From Megaustenia siamemsis (Eukaryota > Mollusca > Gastropoda > Stylommatophora > Ariophantidae), in assembly GCA_032433765.1 (NCBI GenBank), contig JAVIAB010000049.1:19496406-19560405 (forward strand): a stretch of DNA of 64,000 nt, read 5' to 3'. Below, in pieces: positions 23,664 to 33,774 of this stretch (position 1 is its first letter; every line of letters starts with the position of its first letter). The position numbers were made by a program, and so were the translations under genes. Below the pieces are notes generated by a model, which made no database searches, was not told the origin of the DNA, and saw nothing but the letters and a program-made list of their open reading frames with translations.

Positions 23664-23860
23664 AAAAATTTACAGACCTTCAGCACATGATTTTTGGGGT
23701 AATGTGGTCGGTTTTATGCCCGTGCCACTTTACTTTCCCAGAAAAAATCCAGGAACTCATTTAAGGCTGGGTGAACCAAGAAGCCGTCGATTGGGATCGA
23801 ACCCTGCCTCTTGTCCTTTGTAGTCCAGTTCATTAACTGTTATCTAGGGTAAGAGACAAA
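23664..23860 (-). mobile_element. tRNA-derived SINE, uninterrupted in unit 3
   Basis: Here ttacagaccttcagcacat runs on into gatttttggggtaatgtggt, tttcccagaaaaaatccagg and the reverse-complement B box gggatcgaaccc. In units 1 and 2 the RNH-LINE tail starts exactly after cagcacat, so this copy shows the empty site. Related copies are at 54655-54900 and 61784-62049. Confidence 0.82.
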
Positions 23861-23950
23861 ACACCCTGTATTATCAAGTTATTTCTCTGAACCTTCTTCA
23901 TACCGATATGGTATACTATACATGTCCTCTCTTGTTCTTATCCTTGATAG

Positions 23951-24043
23951 AATAGCACAGACACAAACAACTTGGAGGACATCAGCCTGCGGGTGGGACC
24001 AGGACAGTTGATCGCAGTCATTGGTCCTGTTGGAGCAGGAAAG
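23951..24043 (+). CDS. ABCC4: ABCC4-like exon 2: NBD1 Walker A
   Basis: Thirty-one codons in phase 0, acceptor ttgatag and donor gtgatg. The protein runs NSTDTNNLEDISLRVGPGQL and ends IAVIGPVGAGK. GPVGAGK is the Walker A P-loop that binds the ATP phosphates in NBD1; the exon ends directly after the catalytic Lys, and the following Ser-Ser starts exon 3. The acceptor has a weak pyrimidine tract, but the reading frame and family match are clear. It lies just downstream of the tandemly repeated satellite block and a SINE. Confidence 0.93.
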
Positions 24044-24139
24044 GTGATGATCTCCCTTGTCTGCATTCTGTTTACATTTTTTCTCTTTACTTAGTCTCCT
24101 CTGTTTTCCATTTAATTATTTTTTTATTTAGCTTCTGAT

Positions 24140-24545
24140 TATTCTATCTATCTATCTATCTATTGACCTTTTGAGCCGTAGCCGGCCCATAAGGCGTAGA
24201 CCAAGATACTCCTTCTCTTATCTGAATTTTTGTTCTAGCAGTTTTCAATTCTTTTAAAGATATTTTATCAAATCTCGCCATTTGTCTCTGTTCTGTGCAA
24301 GCAGCTCTATCTCATTGAGGGAGCCGATTCCTGCTGCTCTTGCCTCTCTCATCAATGTTCTTCTCAATGTCTCTCTGGGTCTTTCTATTTTCCTCTTACC
24401 TGTTGTTTCCCACATGAGGGCTTGCTTTGCTATTCGGTTATTATCTCTTCTCATCACATGTCCAACATATGACCATCGTCTTTTCTTTATTACTGAAGAT
24501 ATTAGTGGTTGATTGGGGATTTATCTAATTTCCTTGTTTGTTCTG
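24140..24545 (-). mobile_element. LINE-A 3' fragment with GATA tail
   Basis: Left end ctatctatctatctattgac then cttttgagccgtagccggcc. Minus-strand coding reads MMRRDNNRIAKQALMWETTG and on to GIGSLNEIELLAQNRDKWRD. This is one of the best-preserved coding tails of the family. Confidence 0.85.
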
Positions 24546-24584
24546 ATTATTGGCCACAGTTTATGTTTATTTGTCTCATGGACA

Positions 24585-24812
24585 AATGAAATTTTTGGGG
24601 CATGTTAAAAGACTCAACAGTCTACTAAAGGTAATCTTGTAAGGGAAAACACAAGGTAAAAGAGGCAGACCACGACTAACATCAACAGGTAACATCAAAA
24701 GATGGACAAGTCAGCCTATGACAACCTGCACCATCAAAGCAAGAGACAGAGTGGAATGGTGCTCAATCGTAGCCAACTTTCAATGCGGAGATGGCACTCA
24801 ATATTGATGATG
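24585..24812 (+). mobile_element. LINE-B 3' fragment
   Basis: Contains tttttggggcatgttaaaag, the KRGRPRLT-type tail and the terminal ttcaatgcggagatggcact with a gatgatgag tail. Confidence 0.75.
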
Positions 24813-24869
24813 AGTCTCATAGTTTTGCATAGTTTATTTAGCCTCAGATTTTTTTTTATTATTTATGTT

Positions 24870-25105
24870 TATTTATTCTTTTTTTGGCCATGCAATGGAA
24901 AAGGAACAGCTGGAATATCTTGTGACAACTGGAAAAAATTGAGGGAACAAGTGGTAGAGGGAAGCAAAGAGAAAAGATACCAGACAGCTTAAGAGAATGG
25001 CTTGGCAGAGGGTCAACAACAGAAATGATAAATAACTGTCGAGATAAAAATTGTGGAGGTACATGATCACCTACGCCAGCAGGTGGCATATCATCATGAT
25101 GATGA
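24870..25105 (+). mobile_element. LINE-C (RTE-like) 3' fragment
   Basis: ggccatgcaatggaaaagga and the following stretch encode the decayed GHV-RRE-LEYLVTTGKIEG tail, ending with a catcatgatgatgatgat tail. A better version is at 46.2-46.9 kb. Confidence 0.75.
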
Positions 25106-25485
25106 TGATATTTATTTATTTAGCATCAGTGTTTCTCATTGTTTATGTTTATCTGACCTATTTTTCCCCATTGTGTCTGTTTTTAATTTAGGCTCTTATT
25201 TTTTTTTTTTAATGCTTTTTCAGCCTGTTTCCCATTTTTTTAATTAATTTATTTAGCTTCCATTTCCCATTGTTTATGTTATTTTATCATCAAAATTTCC
25301 CATGATTGATTGAATATTCTCAATTTAATCAACTGGGAACTGAGTTGTATGTGTTCATTTATGTTTGGTTTTGTGTATCCTACATACAAATATGATCTGT
25401 TTGTCTTTGATATTTGAATTATCTATTGATACATCTTATTATTCAATAATATGTTGTGGTGTGTTTCGATCCACTATATCATGTA
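25106..25485. other. T-rich spacer, nothing recognised
   Basis: Poly-T tracts and short tttatttattt motifs only. Confidence 0.5.
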
Positions 25486-25489
25486 GTAT

Positions 25490-25762
25490 AATATCTATCT
25501 ATCTATCATCCTTTTGAGCCAAAGATGGCACATATGGCAGAACCACAATCTCGAAAACAGAAACCTTGCGTTCCATAATGGCACATATTGCAGAGATCAC
25601 TGCTTCTAAAATCTATGGTTCTGTTTCCATAACAATACTTTTTACAATGACAGCTTGTCAAGCCATCGATCAACCTCCTTAGTCACCTCTTACGACATGC
25701 TTGGAAGGACACAGTGTCACTATTCTTTACTCATAATGAGGCCCCGGTAACACACGGGAAAT
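25490..25762 (-). mobile_element. SINE-S copy (GATA-tailed short element)
   Basis: Left end (ATCT)n then catccttttgagccaaagat; right end ggtaacacacgggaa, the complement of the 5' start. About 270 bp, no coding capacity. Near full length by comparison with 26570-26842 and 27070-27345. Confidence 0.82.
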
Positions 25763-25823
25763 ATAATATAATATAATATAATATAATATAATATAATATA
25801 ATATAATATAATATAATATAATA
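25763..25823. repeat. (TATAA)n microsatellite
   Basis: About twelve perfect tataa units directly abutting the 5' end of the SINE-S copy. Confidence 0.95.
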
Positions 25824-26360
25824 CAGGAGTATAATATAGAGATAGGCATAAATATATTTTCATTAATTTTCCGCTCGAGCTGAAGACGCCACATAAAGCA
25901 TAAGTCATACTTCTCCACGATTAACAATTCACTTCTAGTTCTTATAGTTCTTGCTTGTTTCTCAGACTCATAGCTGAGCTTTCCCTAGTAATTGTTCTGC
26001 GTAGCGATTTTTTTTGGTCTTCCTTGTTTTCTATTTACCAGACATTTTCCCATAAATGCCTGATGGAGAAGTCTTTCTTCATTCAGTTTCAGCCCAAGAC
26101 ATGAAGTATTTCCTGTGCCTGCTTATAAAGCTCTACATGTATTCTTGTTTAGGTTCATCTATTATATAAATGAAAATAATTAAAATATAAATATACAAAT
26201 GTTTAATAAAGGAGAGATAGTACAAAATTATGAGCATTTTGGCTACAGGCTTTCATAACATAGGATGACCAGTGCATAACATAACACTGTGGGTTTCTAT
26301 AAGTGAACATTGTAGAAGATGTGAATGAAACAGTTATGTGAAGAAATCAGGACAAAAATA
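25824..26360. other. Spacer, nothing recognised
   Basis: No exon, tandem repeat or element boundary supported. Confidence 0.5.
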
Positions 26361-26364
26361 TATG

Positions 26365-26560
26365 ATTCATTCATTGGGTGCAGTCTTCACATCGAATGTT
26401 GGCTACCATGGAGAGCCATTTTTACTCTCTTGCCTTGATGGTGTATGTTGTCATAGGTTCACTTGTCCATCTTTTGATGTTATCAGTGTTCTGTAGTCTT
26501 GGTCTGCATCATCTACCATCCCTTCCAAACGATGGCTTTTATATGGGTGTAATGTCTCTC
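26365..26560 (-). mobile_element. LINE-B 3' fragment
   Basis: ttggctaccatggagagcca and cttgccttgatggtgtatgt are the complement of the LINE-B terminal coding region, as in the copies at 31.7 and 49.5 kb. Confidence 0.65.
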
Positions 26561-26569
26561 TATGGTTTC

Positions 26570-26842
26570 TCCTGTGTGTTACCTTGGCCTTATTATGAGG
26601 GAAGTAAAGAATAGTGACACTGTGACCTTCCAGGCATATCGTAAGAGGCAACTAAGGAGATTGATCGATGGCTTGACAAGCTGTCATTGTAAAAAGTATT
26701 GTTATGGAAACAGAGCCATAAGTTTTAGAAGCAGTGATCTCTGCAATATGTGCCATTTTGGCACGCAAGGTTTCTGTTTTTAAGATTGTGGTTCTGCCCT
26801 ATGTGCTGTCTTCGGCTGGAAAGGATGATAGATAGATAGAAT
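26570..26842 (+). mobile_element. SINE-S copy, + strand
   Basis: Begins cctgtgtgttaccttggcct, runs through tgacaagctgtcattgtaaa and ends ttcggctggaaaggatgata + GATA repeats. The 3' ...gctc-aaagg + GATA end resembles that of LINE-A. Confidence 0.83.
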
Positions 26843-27069
26843 ATCTTTTCACATGTCCAAAACATTTCAGTTGTATTTTTTAAATTATGTTAAGTAGATC
26901 TTTTTTTTCATTTTCAGCTGATTCAGAACTTCCTTGTTTTTTTTTTTTCCCTTGCACACAATTCTACTCATATTTTCTATAGATCTGCAATTCAAAGACT
27001 TCAGTTTTCTGCTATTTTCTTCTTTAATGTCAATGTTTTTTTCTGCACCATACAGGAATGTTGAGAAAA

Positions 27070-27345
27070 TATCTGTCTATCTATCGTCCTTTTGAGCCGA
27101 AGACGGCACATAGGGCAGAACCACAATCTCAAAAACAGAAACATTGCGTGCCAAACTGGCACATATTGCAGAGATCACTGCTTCTAAAACTTATGGCTCT
27201 GTTTCCATAACAATACTTTTTACAATGACAGCTTGTCAAGCCATCGATCAACCTCCTTACTCGCCTCTTACGACATGCCTGGAAGGTCACAGTGTCACTA
27301 TACTTTACTTCCCTCATAATGAGGTCCCGGTAACACACAGGAATG
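27070..27345 (-). mobile_element. SINE-S copy
   Basis: Left (ATCT)n-gtccttttgagccgaagacg; right ggtcccggtaacacacagga. Close to the 26.57 kb copy but inverted relative to it, so the two form a potential ~270-bp hairpin with a ~230-bp loop. Confidence 0.83.
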
Positions 27346-27489
27346 AGAAAATATAGCCTTTTGCAATTCATATTTTTAGTTCTGATGTTATTTGCTTTGA
27401 TGCGAGTATATTTTTCATATTGTTAAAATTGCTTTTTGTCGTTCCTATTCTTTTGTTGCTTTAGTTAAAGCGGCAATGTCCTTCAAAAG

Positions 27490-28062
27490 CCTAGAGAAGA
27501 TATGAAAATCAAAACTCATAAGCACAAAAACAAAACTTAGACTATTCAAATCAAACATACTATCAACCCTTACATATGCATGTAAGAGCTGGAAAATAAA
27601 AATAAAAACATAGAAACAAAGTTGAACACATTTGAAAATAAATGTCTAAGGAAAATACTTGGTATAGCGTGGAATGAATTCAAAACAAACACGGAAATTA
27701 GAGAAATTGTCAATCAACCACTATCTTCAGTAATCAAGAGAAGATGATGGCCATCTCTTGTGATGAGAAGAGATAATAACCATATAGCAAAGCAAGCACT
27801 CATGTGGGAAACAACAGGTAGGAGGAAAAGAGGCCAACCCTGAGAGACACTGAGAAGAACCTTGATCAGAGAGGCAAAGGCAGCAGGAATCGGTTCCCTC
27901 AATGAGATCGAGACGCTTGCACAGAACAGGGACGAACGGTGAGATTTGATCAATGTTTTTTGCAAGGATTGAGACTGCTAGAAAAAAAAATTTTTAAAAA
28001 GAGACAGAGTATCTGGGTCTTCGCCCTATGGGCTGACCACGGCTCGAAAGGTCGATAGATAG
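27490..28062 (+). mobile_element. LINE-A 3' fragment, + strand
   Basis: A longer 3' end. The + strand reads KCLRKILGIAWNEFKTNTEI, RRDNNHIAKQALMWETTG and LNEIETLAQNRDE with stops, and ends ggctcgaaaggtcgatagat. This confirms the family polarity (GATA at the 3' end). Confidence 0.85.
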
Positions 28063-28065
28063 ATT

Positions 28066-28560
28066 CTTTTGTTTATTCCTGCCTTACATTTTTCATACTT
28101 TGTTATATTATGTCCGGAGGCGAAGGCGTGCCTCCTAGCACCAGAGCTGGAAGTTGTCAGCGACCCACAGCTGATGGCTTGCGCCAGGATCGGTGAACCA
28201 AAACCATCCAGACCCTGCTCCACCTCTACATGGTGCCTCCAGTAACAGACTAACCTGTCTAGTCTGGCCAAGCGAGCAGGGATCGAAGAGGGAAGACAAC
28301 CCGGTACTCAAAAATGTTGTGCTGAAGTCGGATGTGTTGGGCCGAAAGGCACAAATATAACAGTTATACTGCAAACCACAACACAACGCAGACACGTCCA
28401 CTTAACATCCTTTTAAGGACAGATTACGAAGAGGAATTCTACAGTCTATGAATACTCTAGAATACTTTAGTCATCGGGCGAACGCAAGCAAGCATATTAT
28501 GTCGTCCTTTATCTTGGACATAAGACAGTGATAGAGGTATGCACATTTGTTTCATTTTCT
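28066..28560. other. GC-richer unclassified stretch in intron 2
   Basis: From 28110 to 28420 base composition is higher in G+C than the surroundings (ggaggcgaaggcgtgcctcc, ccatccagaccctgctccac). No protein match or tRNA box was recognised. It may be an unlisted repeat. Confidence 0.4.
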
Positions 28561-28568
28561 ACCTGCAG

Positions 28569-28760
28569 TCATCTCTCCTGATGGCCATCCTTGGAGAGCT
28601 TCCAGCCCTGAAGGGAACCATTAAAGTCTCCGGAAAGTTGGCCTATGTGTCCCAGCAGCCTTGGATCTTCTCAGGCAGTGTGCGACAGAACATTGTGTTT
28701 GGTCATGGTTTTGACAAGATCAAGTATGACCGAGTTGTCAAGGTCAGCGCTTTGAAGCGG
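28569..28760 (+). CDS. ABCC4: ABCC4-like exon 3: NBD1 Q-loop
   Basis: Sixty-four codons, phase 0 at both ends, acceptor acctgcag and donor gtaagc. It starts SSLLMAILGELPALKG, completing Walker A from exon 2. It then carries the Q-loop block AYVSQQPWIFSGSVRQNIVFG, in which the Gln contacts Mg2+ and couples to the transmembrane domain. It ends VVKVSALKR, matching the family pattern before the acidic helix of the ABCC signature subdomain. Confidence 0.95.
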
Positions 28761-28989
28761 GTAAGCTGAAGATGTATGTGGTTCATTTATTAAGTGATCA
28801 AGTTGCCAATGTTAGTTCTATGAAGTGGACAAGTTGAAGACACATGTGGTTCATTTGCATGTGCAGAAATTATGGAAACCCTTAAACCGGAAGGAAATGG
28901 AGAATATATCCAAGAACAGGAATGGATGGAACAACCTTGTCTGTGATCGGTGCTCCCAAAATGTACCTCAAGGTCTTTGATAGGCTCAT

Positions 28990-29420
28990 TGACACTACAC
29001 AAGTGTTGTTAATGTGATTTATTTGTTTTTATGTATTTTACTAATTTTATTAATGTGATTTATTTGTTTTTATGTATTTTACTAGTTTTATTAATGTGAT
29101 TTATTTGTATTCTTGTATTTTACTAGTTTTATAAATATGATTTTTTTTTTTTTTTTATCTCTTTTACAAATTTCATTAATGTGATTTTTTTTTTTTCATG
29201 TATTTTACAAGTTTTATTAATGTAATTTATTTTTTTTTATGTATTTTACTAGTTTTATTAATGTGATTTTTTAAAAAATGTATTTTAATAGTTTTATTAA
29301 TGCAATTTATTTTTTAAAATTTATTTTACTAGTTTTATTAAAATTAATGTGATTTATCTTGTTTATGTATTTTACTAGTTATAAATGTGATTTATTTTTT
29401 AATGTGCTATACAGAACTTT
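28990..29420. repeat. Degenerate AT-rich tandem repeat
   Basis: About eight drifting copies of ttttactagttttattaatg + tgatttatttgtttttatgta, roughly 45-60 bp each. Confidence 0.8.
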
Positions 29421-29609
29421 TTATATGTTATTTATCTTTTAATGTGCTATACAAGTTAACTAATGTGATTTATTTTGAGACATACTACACAAATGTTATA
29501 TGTGTGGTTTTTAACAAATCTGGCAAACTATACAATTGTAAATGTTGAATGTTCTTATGCACTACGTGAGTATTATAAATATGGTTTGTTACTTTGTATA
29601 CTAAGCAGG

Positions 29610-30470
29610 TAAAACCTGAAATGAGAGGACAAGACCTAGAAACAATCAACAAATTTAAATACCTGGGATCAATTGTCAGTGATGAAGGCTCAAAACATAA
29701 AAAAATCAGCTAGAGCTATGCAAACTAAAGCAGTGCAGCTCTTGTTGCAATGGTAAGAACATCACTGCTGGCTCTTAAATCAGACTGATGCACACCTTTA
29801 TTATTTTAAATTTTAAATATCCCTGCAAAACATGGACACTTACAGAAGATCTACAGAAGAAAATACAAGCAGTGGAGATTAACTGTTATCTTAAGATTTT
29901 GGGCTTCTCTTACTTAGGTAGTATTACGAATGAAATTAGATATTATCTATCTATTGACCTTTCGAGCCGTAGCCAGCCCATAGGGCGTAGACCAAGATAC
30001 TCCTTCTCTTATCTGAATTTCTGTTCTAGCAGTTTTTAATTCTTTTAAAGATATTTCATCAAATGTCACCATTTGTCTCTGTTCTGTGCAAGCAGCTCTA
30101 TCTCATTGAGGGAGCCGAATAGATATTATCACCAATGATGAAAAATTTTGCTGAAGGATAAAAGAAGATAGAGAACATGATAATCTTGTGACTATTATGA
30201 AGAAGCAGAAAATGAAATGGTTTGACCAAATATCTCAATCATCCGCCTAGCAAAGGCCATTCTTCAAGGAACTGTGAAGGTGGGAGGAGAGGTAGGCAGA
30301 CAAAGAGATGGGAAGATAATATCAAAGAATGGAACAAGCTTTGACTTTGTCGAGTCCCAAAGAATGATTGAAGATAGAGAGAATTGGAGAAAGTTGAACT
30401 TTGTCAACGCCTGTAAAGGATATGTATATCAGAGAAAGAGAAGGATATACTGGTTATCAATGTTATTTAT
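29610..30470 (+). mobile_element. RTE-like LINE 3' fragment, interrupted
   Basis: Starts with the RT thumb-region block INKFKYLGSIVSDEGSK and continues with decayed KTWTLTEDLQKKIQAVEINC and RWEDNIKEWNKL-type tails. It is split at 29948-30119 by a LINE-A 3' end flanked by an 11-bp duplication. Confidence 0.78.
29948..30119 (-). mobile_element. Short LINE-A 3' insertion with 11-bp TSD
   Basis: 172 bp of the LINE-A 3' terminus (tatctattgacctttcgagc ... gagggagccgaa). The direct repeat tagatattatc lies at 29937-29947 and 30120-30130. The host LINE reads on across the gap. Confidence 0.88.
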
Positions 30471-30489
30471 TTTATTGGACTTCTGATCA

Positions 30490-30905
30490 TTATGGTTGTA
30501 TAGACGGCAGAACCATTGAGGCTCTGTCTGAAAAGTGTTCCCTGTTGCAGTTTCCTCATATTCCAAGTCCGGCTTCCTGCAGGAGCTACTGAGTTTAGTG
30601 CTCTGTGCACACCATGAGCTGTGTTTTTCATCCAGATCATGTTTCGATATTCTAATTGCTTACTATGGATGATGATATCGTATGTTGATGATATGCGTTC
30701 ACTTTTGGTGCCTATGGCCTTATGTCTTTTGGTGTGTGCTGTAGCTGCTATGATGGTGACTGCAGCTGCCTTTCTTTGTTTGGATCCTTCAATAAGATAA
30801 GTTTTAATTTGAATGATTCCACTGGCACGGGCAGCTGAGCAATTATGGATTTTAATTCTTTTGCAGTGATACCGGGACCCTCGACTAACCATAACCATTG
30901 ATTTT
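30490..30905 (+). mobile_element. Element X copy
   Basis: About 400 bp matching 59960-60374: tgaaaagtgttccctgttgc, agtttcctcatattccaagt, cactggcacgggcagctgag, ending gcagtgataccgggaccctc then accataacca. The simple ATAACC-type end suggests the 3' tail is on the right. Minus-strand frames stay open, but no protein family is recognised. It ends about 75 bp before exon 4. Confidence 0.65.
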
Positions 30906-30949
30906 AACATTAAGATATTATATTGTTATTATTATTGATATATAAATGA

Positions 30950-31162
<213 letters not shown>

Positions 31163-31194
31163 TAAATTTTATTTTCTTGACTTCTGCTTAGCCA

Positions 31195-31695
31195 CACTGA
31201 AATAAAACTCTTTTTCTTGTACATAAAATCATTATCATCATACTCAGACAGTGTCTATTAGTACTCCAATCTCTGCCTCAATCACACAGATGTTCTTGTA
31301 TATAGAACCATCATCATTATACTTAGACAGTGTCTATTAGTACTCCAATCTCTGCCTCAATCACACAGGTGTTCTTGTATATAGAACCATCATCATTATG
31401 CTCAGACAGTGTCTATTAGTACTCCAATCTCTGCCTCCATCACACAGGTGTTCTTGTATATAGAACCATCATCATTATGCTCAGACAGTGCCTATTAGTA
31501 CTCCAATCTCTGCCTCAATCACACAGGTGTTCTTGTATATAGAACCATCATCATTATACTCAGACAGTATCCATTAGTACTCCATTATCTGCCCTGATCA
31601 CACAGGTGTTCTTGTATTTAGAACCATTATCATTATACGCAGACAGTGTCTATTAGTACTCCAATCTCTGCCCCTCGATCACACAGAACCATTAT
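31195..31695. repeat. 79-bp minisatellite, about 6 copies
   Basis: Unit tagaaccatcatcattatac + tcagacagtgtctattagta + ctccaatctctgcctcaatc + acacaggtgttcttgtata. gtactccaat recurs at 31261, 31340 and 31419. Confidence 0.92.
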
Positions 31696-31714
31696 CATTG
31701 TACACGGACAGTAT

Positions 31715-32145
31715 CCATTCATCATCATCATCGAGTGCCTTCTCTGCAACGAAGGTTGGCTACCATGGATCGCCATTCTACTCTGTTTCTTGCTTTGATG
31801 GTGCAGGCTGTCATAGATTGACTTGTCCATCTTTTGATGTTACTCGCCCATGTTTAGTCTTGGTCTGCCTCTGCCTCTTTTACCTTGTATTTTCCCAATA
31901 TTACTTTTACTAGGCTGTTGTGTATTTTAACATGCCCCAAAAATTTCATTTGTCTCGTCTTAATTGTATTTAGTAGTTCTCTTTTTATTTTCAGTTGTTT
32001 TAAAACTTCATCGTTTGTTTTCTTTTCTTTCCATCCAATTCTACCTATTCTTTTATAAATCCACATTTCAAAGGCTTCAATTTTCTGTTCTGTTTTCTTG
32101 TCTAATATCCATGTTTCTGCACCATACAGGAATATTGAGAAGTTT
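31715..32145 (-). mobile_element. LINE-B 3' fragment
   Basis: Minus-strand coding reads IFLYGAETWILDKKTEQKIE, AFEMWIYKRIGRIGWKEKKT and QMKFLGHVKIHNSLVKVILG, the classical end of a LINE ORF2 (Y-E-W, then GHV). Confidence 0.82.
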
Positions 32146-32318
32146 ATCATTCCCCTCGCTGGACACTGCGGGAATTGCTGAGAAGGGGATCTGAGCACCT
32201 ATGGACATGTTCGGAGTGCAATGATGATGACCCGCAAATAACTCAATGAGGCCATTTTTAACAGCTTAATCCTCTTGATTGTAACACTTTTTTTATCTCC
32301 CCTTATTGCTGCTTCTAG

Positions 32319-32415
32319 GTGTATAGTGACCTACTTAAAGAACAAGCCGAGGATTCTGGTAACACACCAGGTCCAGTTCTTGCCAGTAGCAGATACCATT
32401 TACATTCTTAAAGAG
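32319..32415 (+). CDS. ABCC4: ABCC4-like exon 5: NBD1 H-loop
   Basis: 97 nt. The first G completes the Lys codon from exon 4 and 32 codons follow, ending in phase 0. Acceptor gcttctag, donor gttagt. The protein includes RILVTHQVQFLPVADTIYI, in which the His of VTHQ is the H-loop (switch) residue contacting the ATP gamma phosphate. It ends ILKE and is followed in the next exon by GKI, the usual final strand of NBD1. Confidence 0.95.
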
Positions 32416-32569
32416 GTTAGTTATCTATGCAATGTGTCATGTTTTGAATTTGGACTTTTTTTTTTAAGAGGATATTAAAGTTTTGATATTCTATGTTTTT
32501 AAAATGTTTGTTACTATTTCAATATTTTTTTTTCTTTTGCATTTGTTAATGTCACTTTATATGTAGAGC

Positions 32570-32830
32570 AATAACAACTTAAATGGTTGGGCCACCTGGT
32601 CAGAATGAATCCTCACCAATCACCATCAAGGGCGTTCTTCTCGAGAATGCATGGAAAAAGGCCAAGAGGAAGACCTAGCAGAAGTTGGATAGATGCAGTG
32701 ATAGAGACATGTAGCAACAAAGGAAAACCACTAATTCAGACATTTTGAGCAGCACAAGAACAACAAATAATATAAACGACGACACCTTTTCGGTATCAGA
32801 GAAAAAGAGAAAAGAAGAAGAAGAATGTAA
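32570..32830 (+). mobile_element. LINE-E 3' fragment
   Basis: Decayed version of KWFGHLVRMNPHQSPSRAFF plus GKRPRGRPRRRWIDAVIETC, as at 62.8 kb. Confidence 0.72.
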
Positions 32831-32869
32831 CTTTTTTTGGTTGGTTGGTACATTTTTTTTTTATTACAA

Positions 32870-33290
32870 TTTATAAACTGCTACATTCTGTTTAGACATT
32901 ACACAAGAAAACAAAATAGAAAATTGAAGTCTTTGAAATGTTGATTTATAGAAGAATAGGTGGAAGTGAGTAGAAAGAAAAGAAAACAAACGATGAAGTC
33001 TTAAAACAAGTAAAAATGAAAAAAGAACTACTAAATACAATTTAAACAACACAAATTTTATTTTTGGGGCATGATAAAAGACACGGCGACCTACTGAAAG
33101 TAATCTTGGAAAGGAAAATACAAGGTAAAAGAGGCAGAGGCAGACCAAAACTAACATGGGCGAGTAACATCGAAAGATGGGCAAGTCAACCTATGACAAC
33201 CTGCACCATCAAAGCAAGAAACAGAGTGGAATGGTGCTTTATGGTAGTCAACTTTCAATTCTGAGACGGCACTCTATCATGATGATATTC
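32870..33290 (+). mobile_element. LINE-B 3' fragment
   Basis: Contains the IEVFEMLIYRRIGG-like region, then GHDKRHGDLLKVILERKIQG + KRGRGRPKLTWASNIERW, and ends ttctgagacggcactctatc + atgatgat. Confidence 0.78.
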
Positions 33291-33530
33291 TGTTTGCACC
33301 AGTATTTGTAATGTTAATTTTTATATTGATACTTGCTACATTTGTAAAAATGTTTTTATATTTTTTGCTGTTACGCTATTAATGGTTTAATTTTTTTTTA
33401 ATACTGTTACATTGTTTATGTTGCTACATTATTTGTTCTTTCATTTTTATGTTGCCGTATTATTTATGCTACTTGAGTTGTATGTAGCTACATTATGTTG
33501 TTACAATCTTTATGTTGGTATTGTGTTTAT
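33291..33530. other. AT-rich tract with loose tatgttgctacatt repetition
   Basis: Degenerate short-period pattern; no gene. Confidence 0.5.
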
Positions 33531-33534
33531 CAGG

Positions 33535-33745
33535 AAGCTTTGGTAGGCCGGCAGTCATTGAACTGGACTGCTGTTGACAGGAGGTTGGGCTCGCTCCCCC
33601 AAACAATCAACTTCTAGATCCATTTAGCCATAGATGGGCACCTGAGATTTTTTCTGGAGAAAAAAAGACATTCAGACATAGTTGCTAACCACATGACTAA
33701 AAATGTGTTGAAGGTCTATCCAGAATATAGGCACTGACACATTGT
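33535..33745 (+). mobile_element. SINE-like fragment
   Basis: Carries the common SINE body (gggcacctgagattttttct-gga, aaccacatgactaaaaatgt) but the tRNA head is decayed. Confidence 0.5.
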
Positions 33746-33774
33746 CTGTATGTCTCACTTGAGATAGGCATGAG

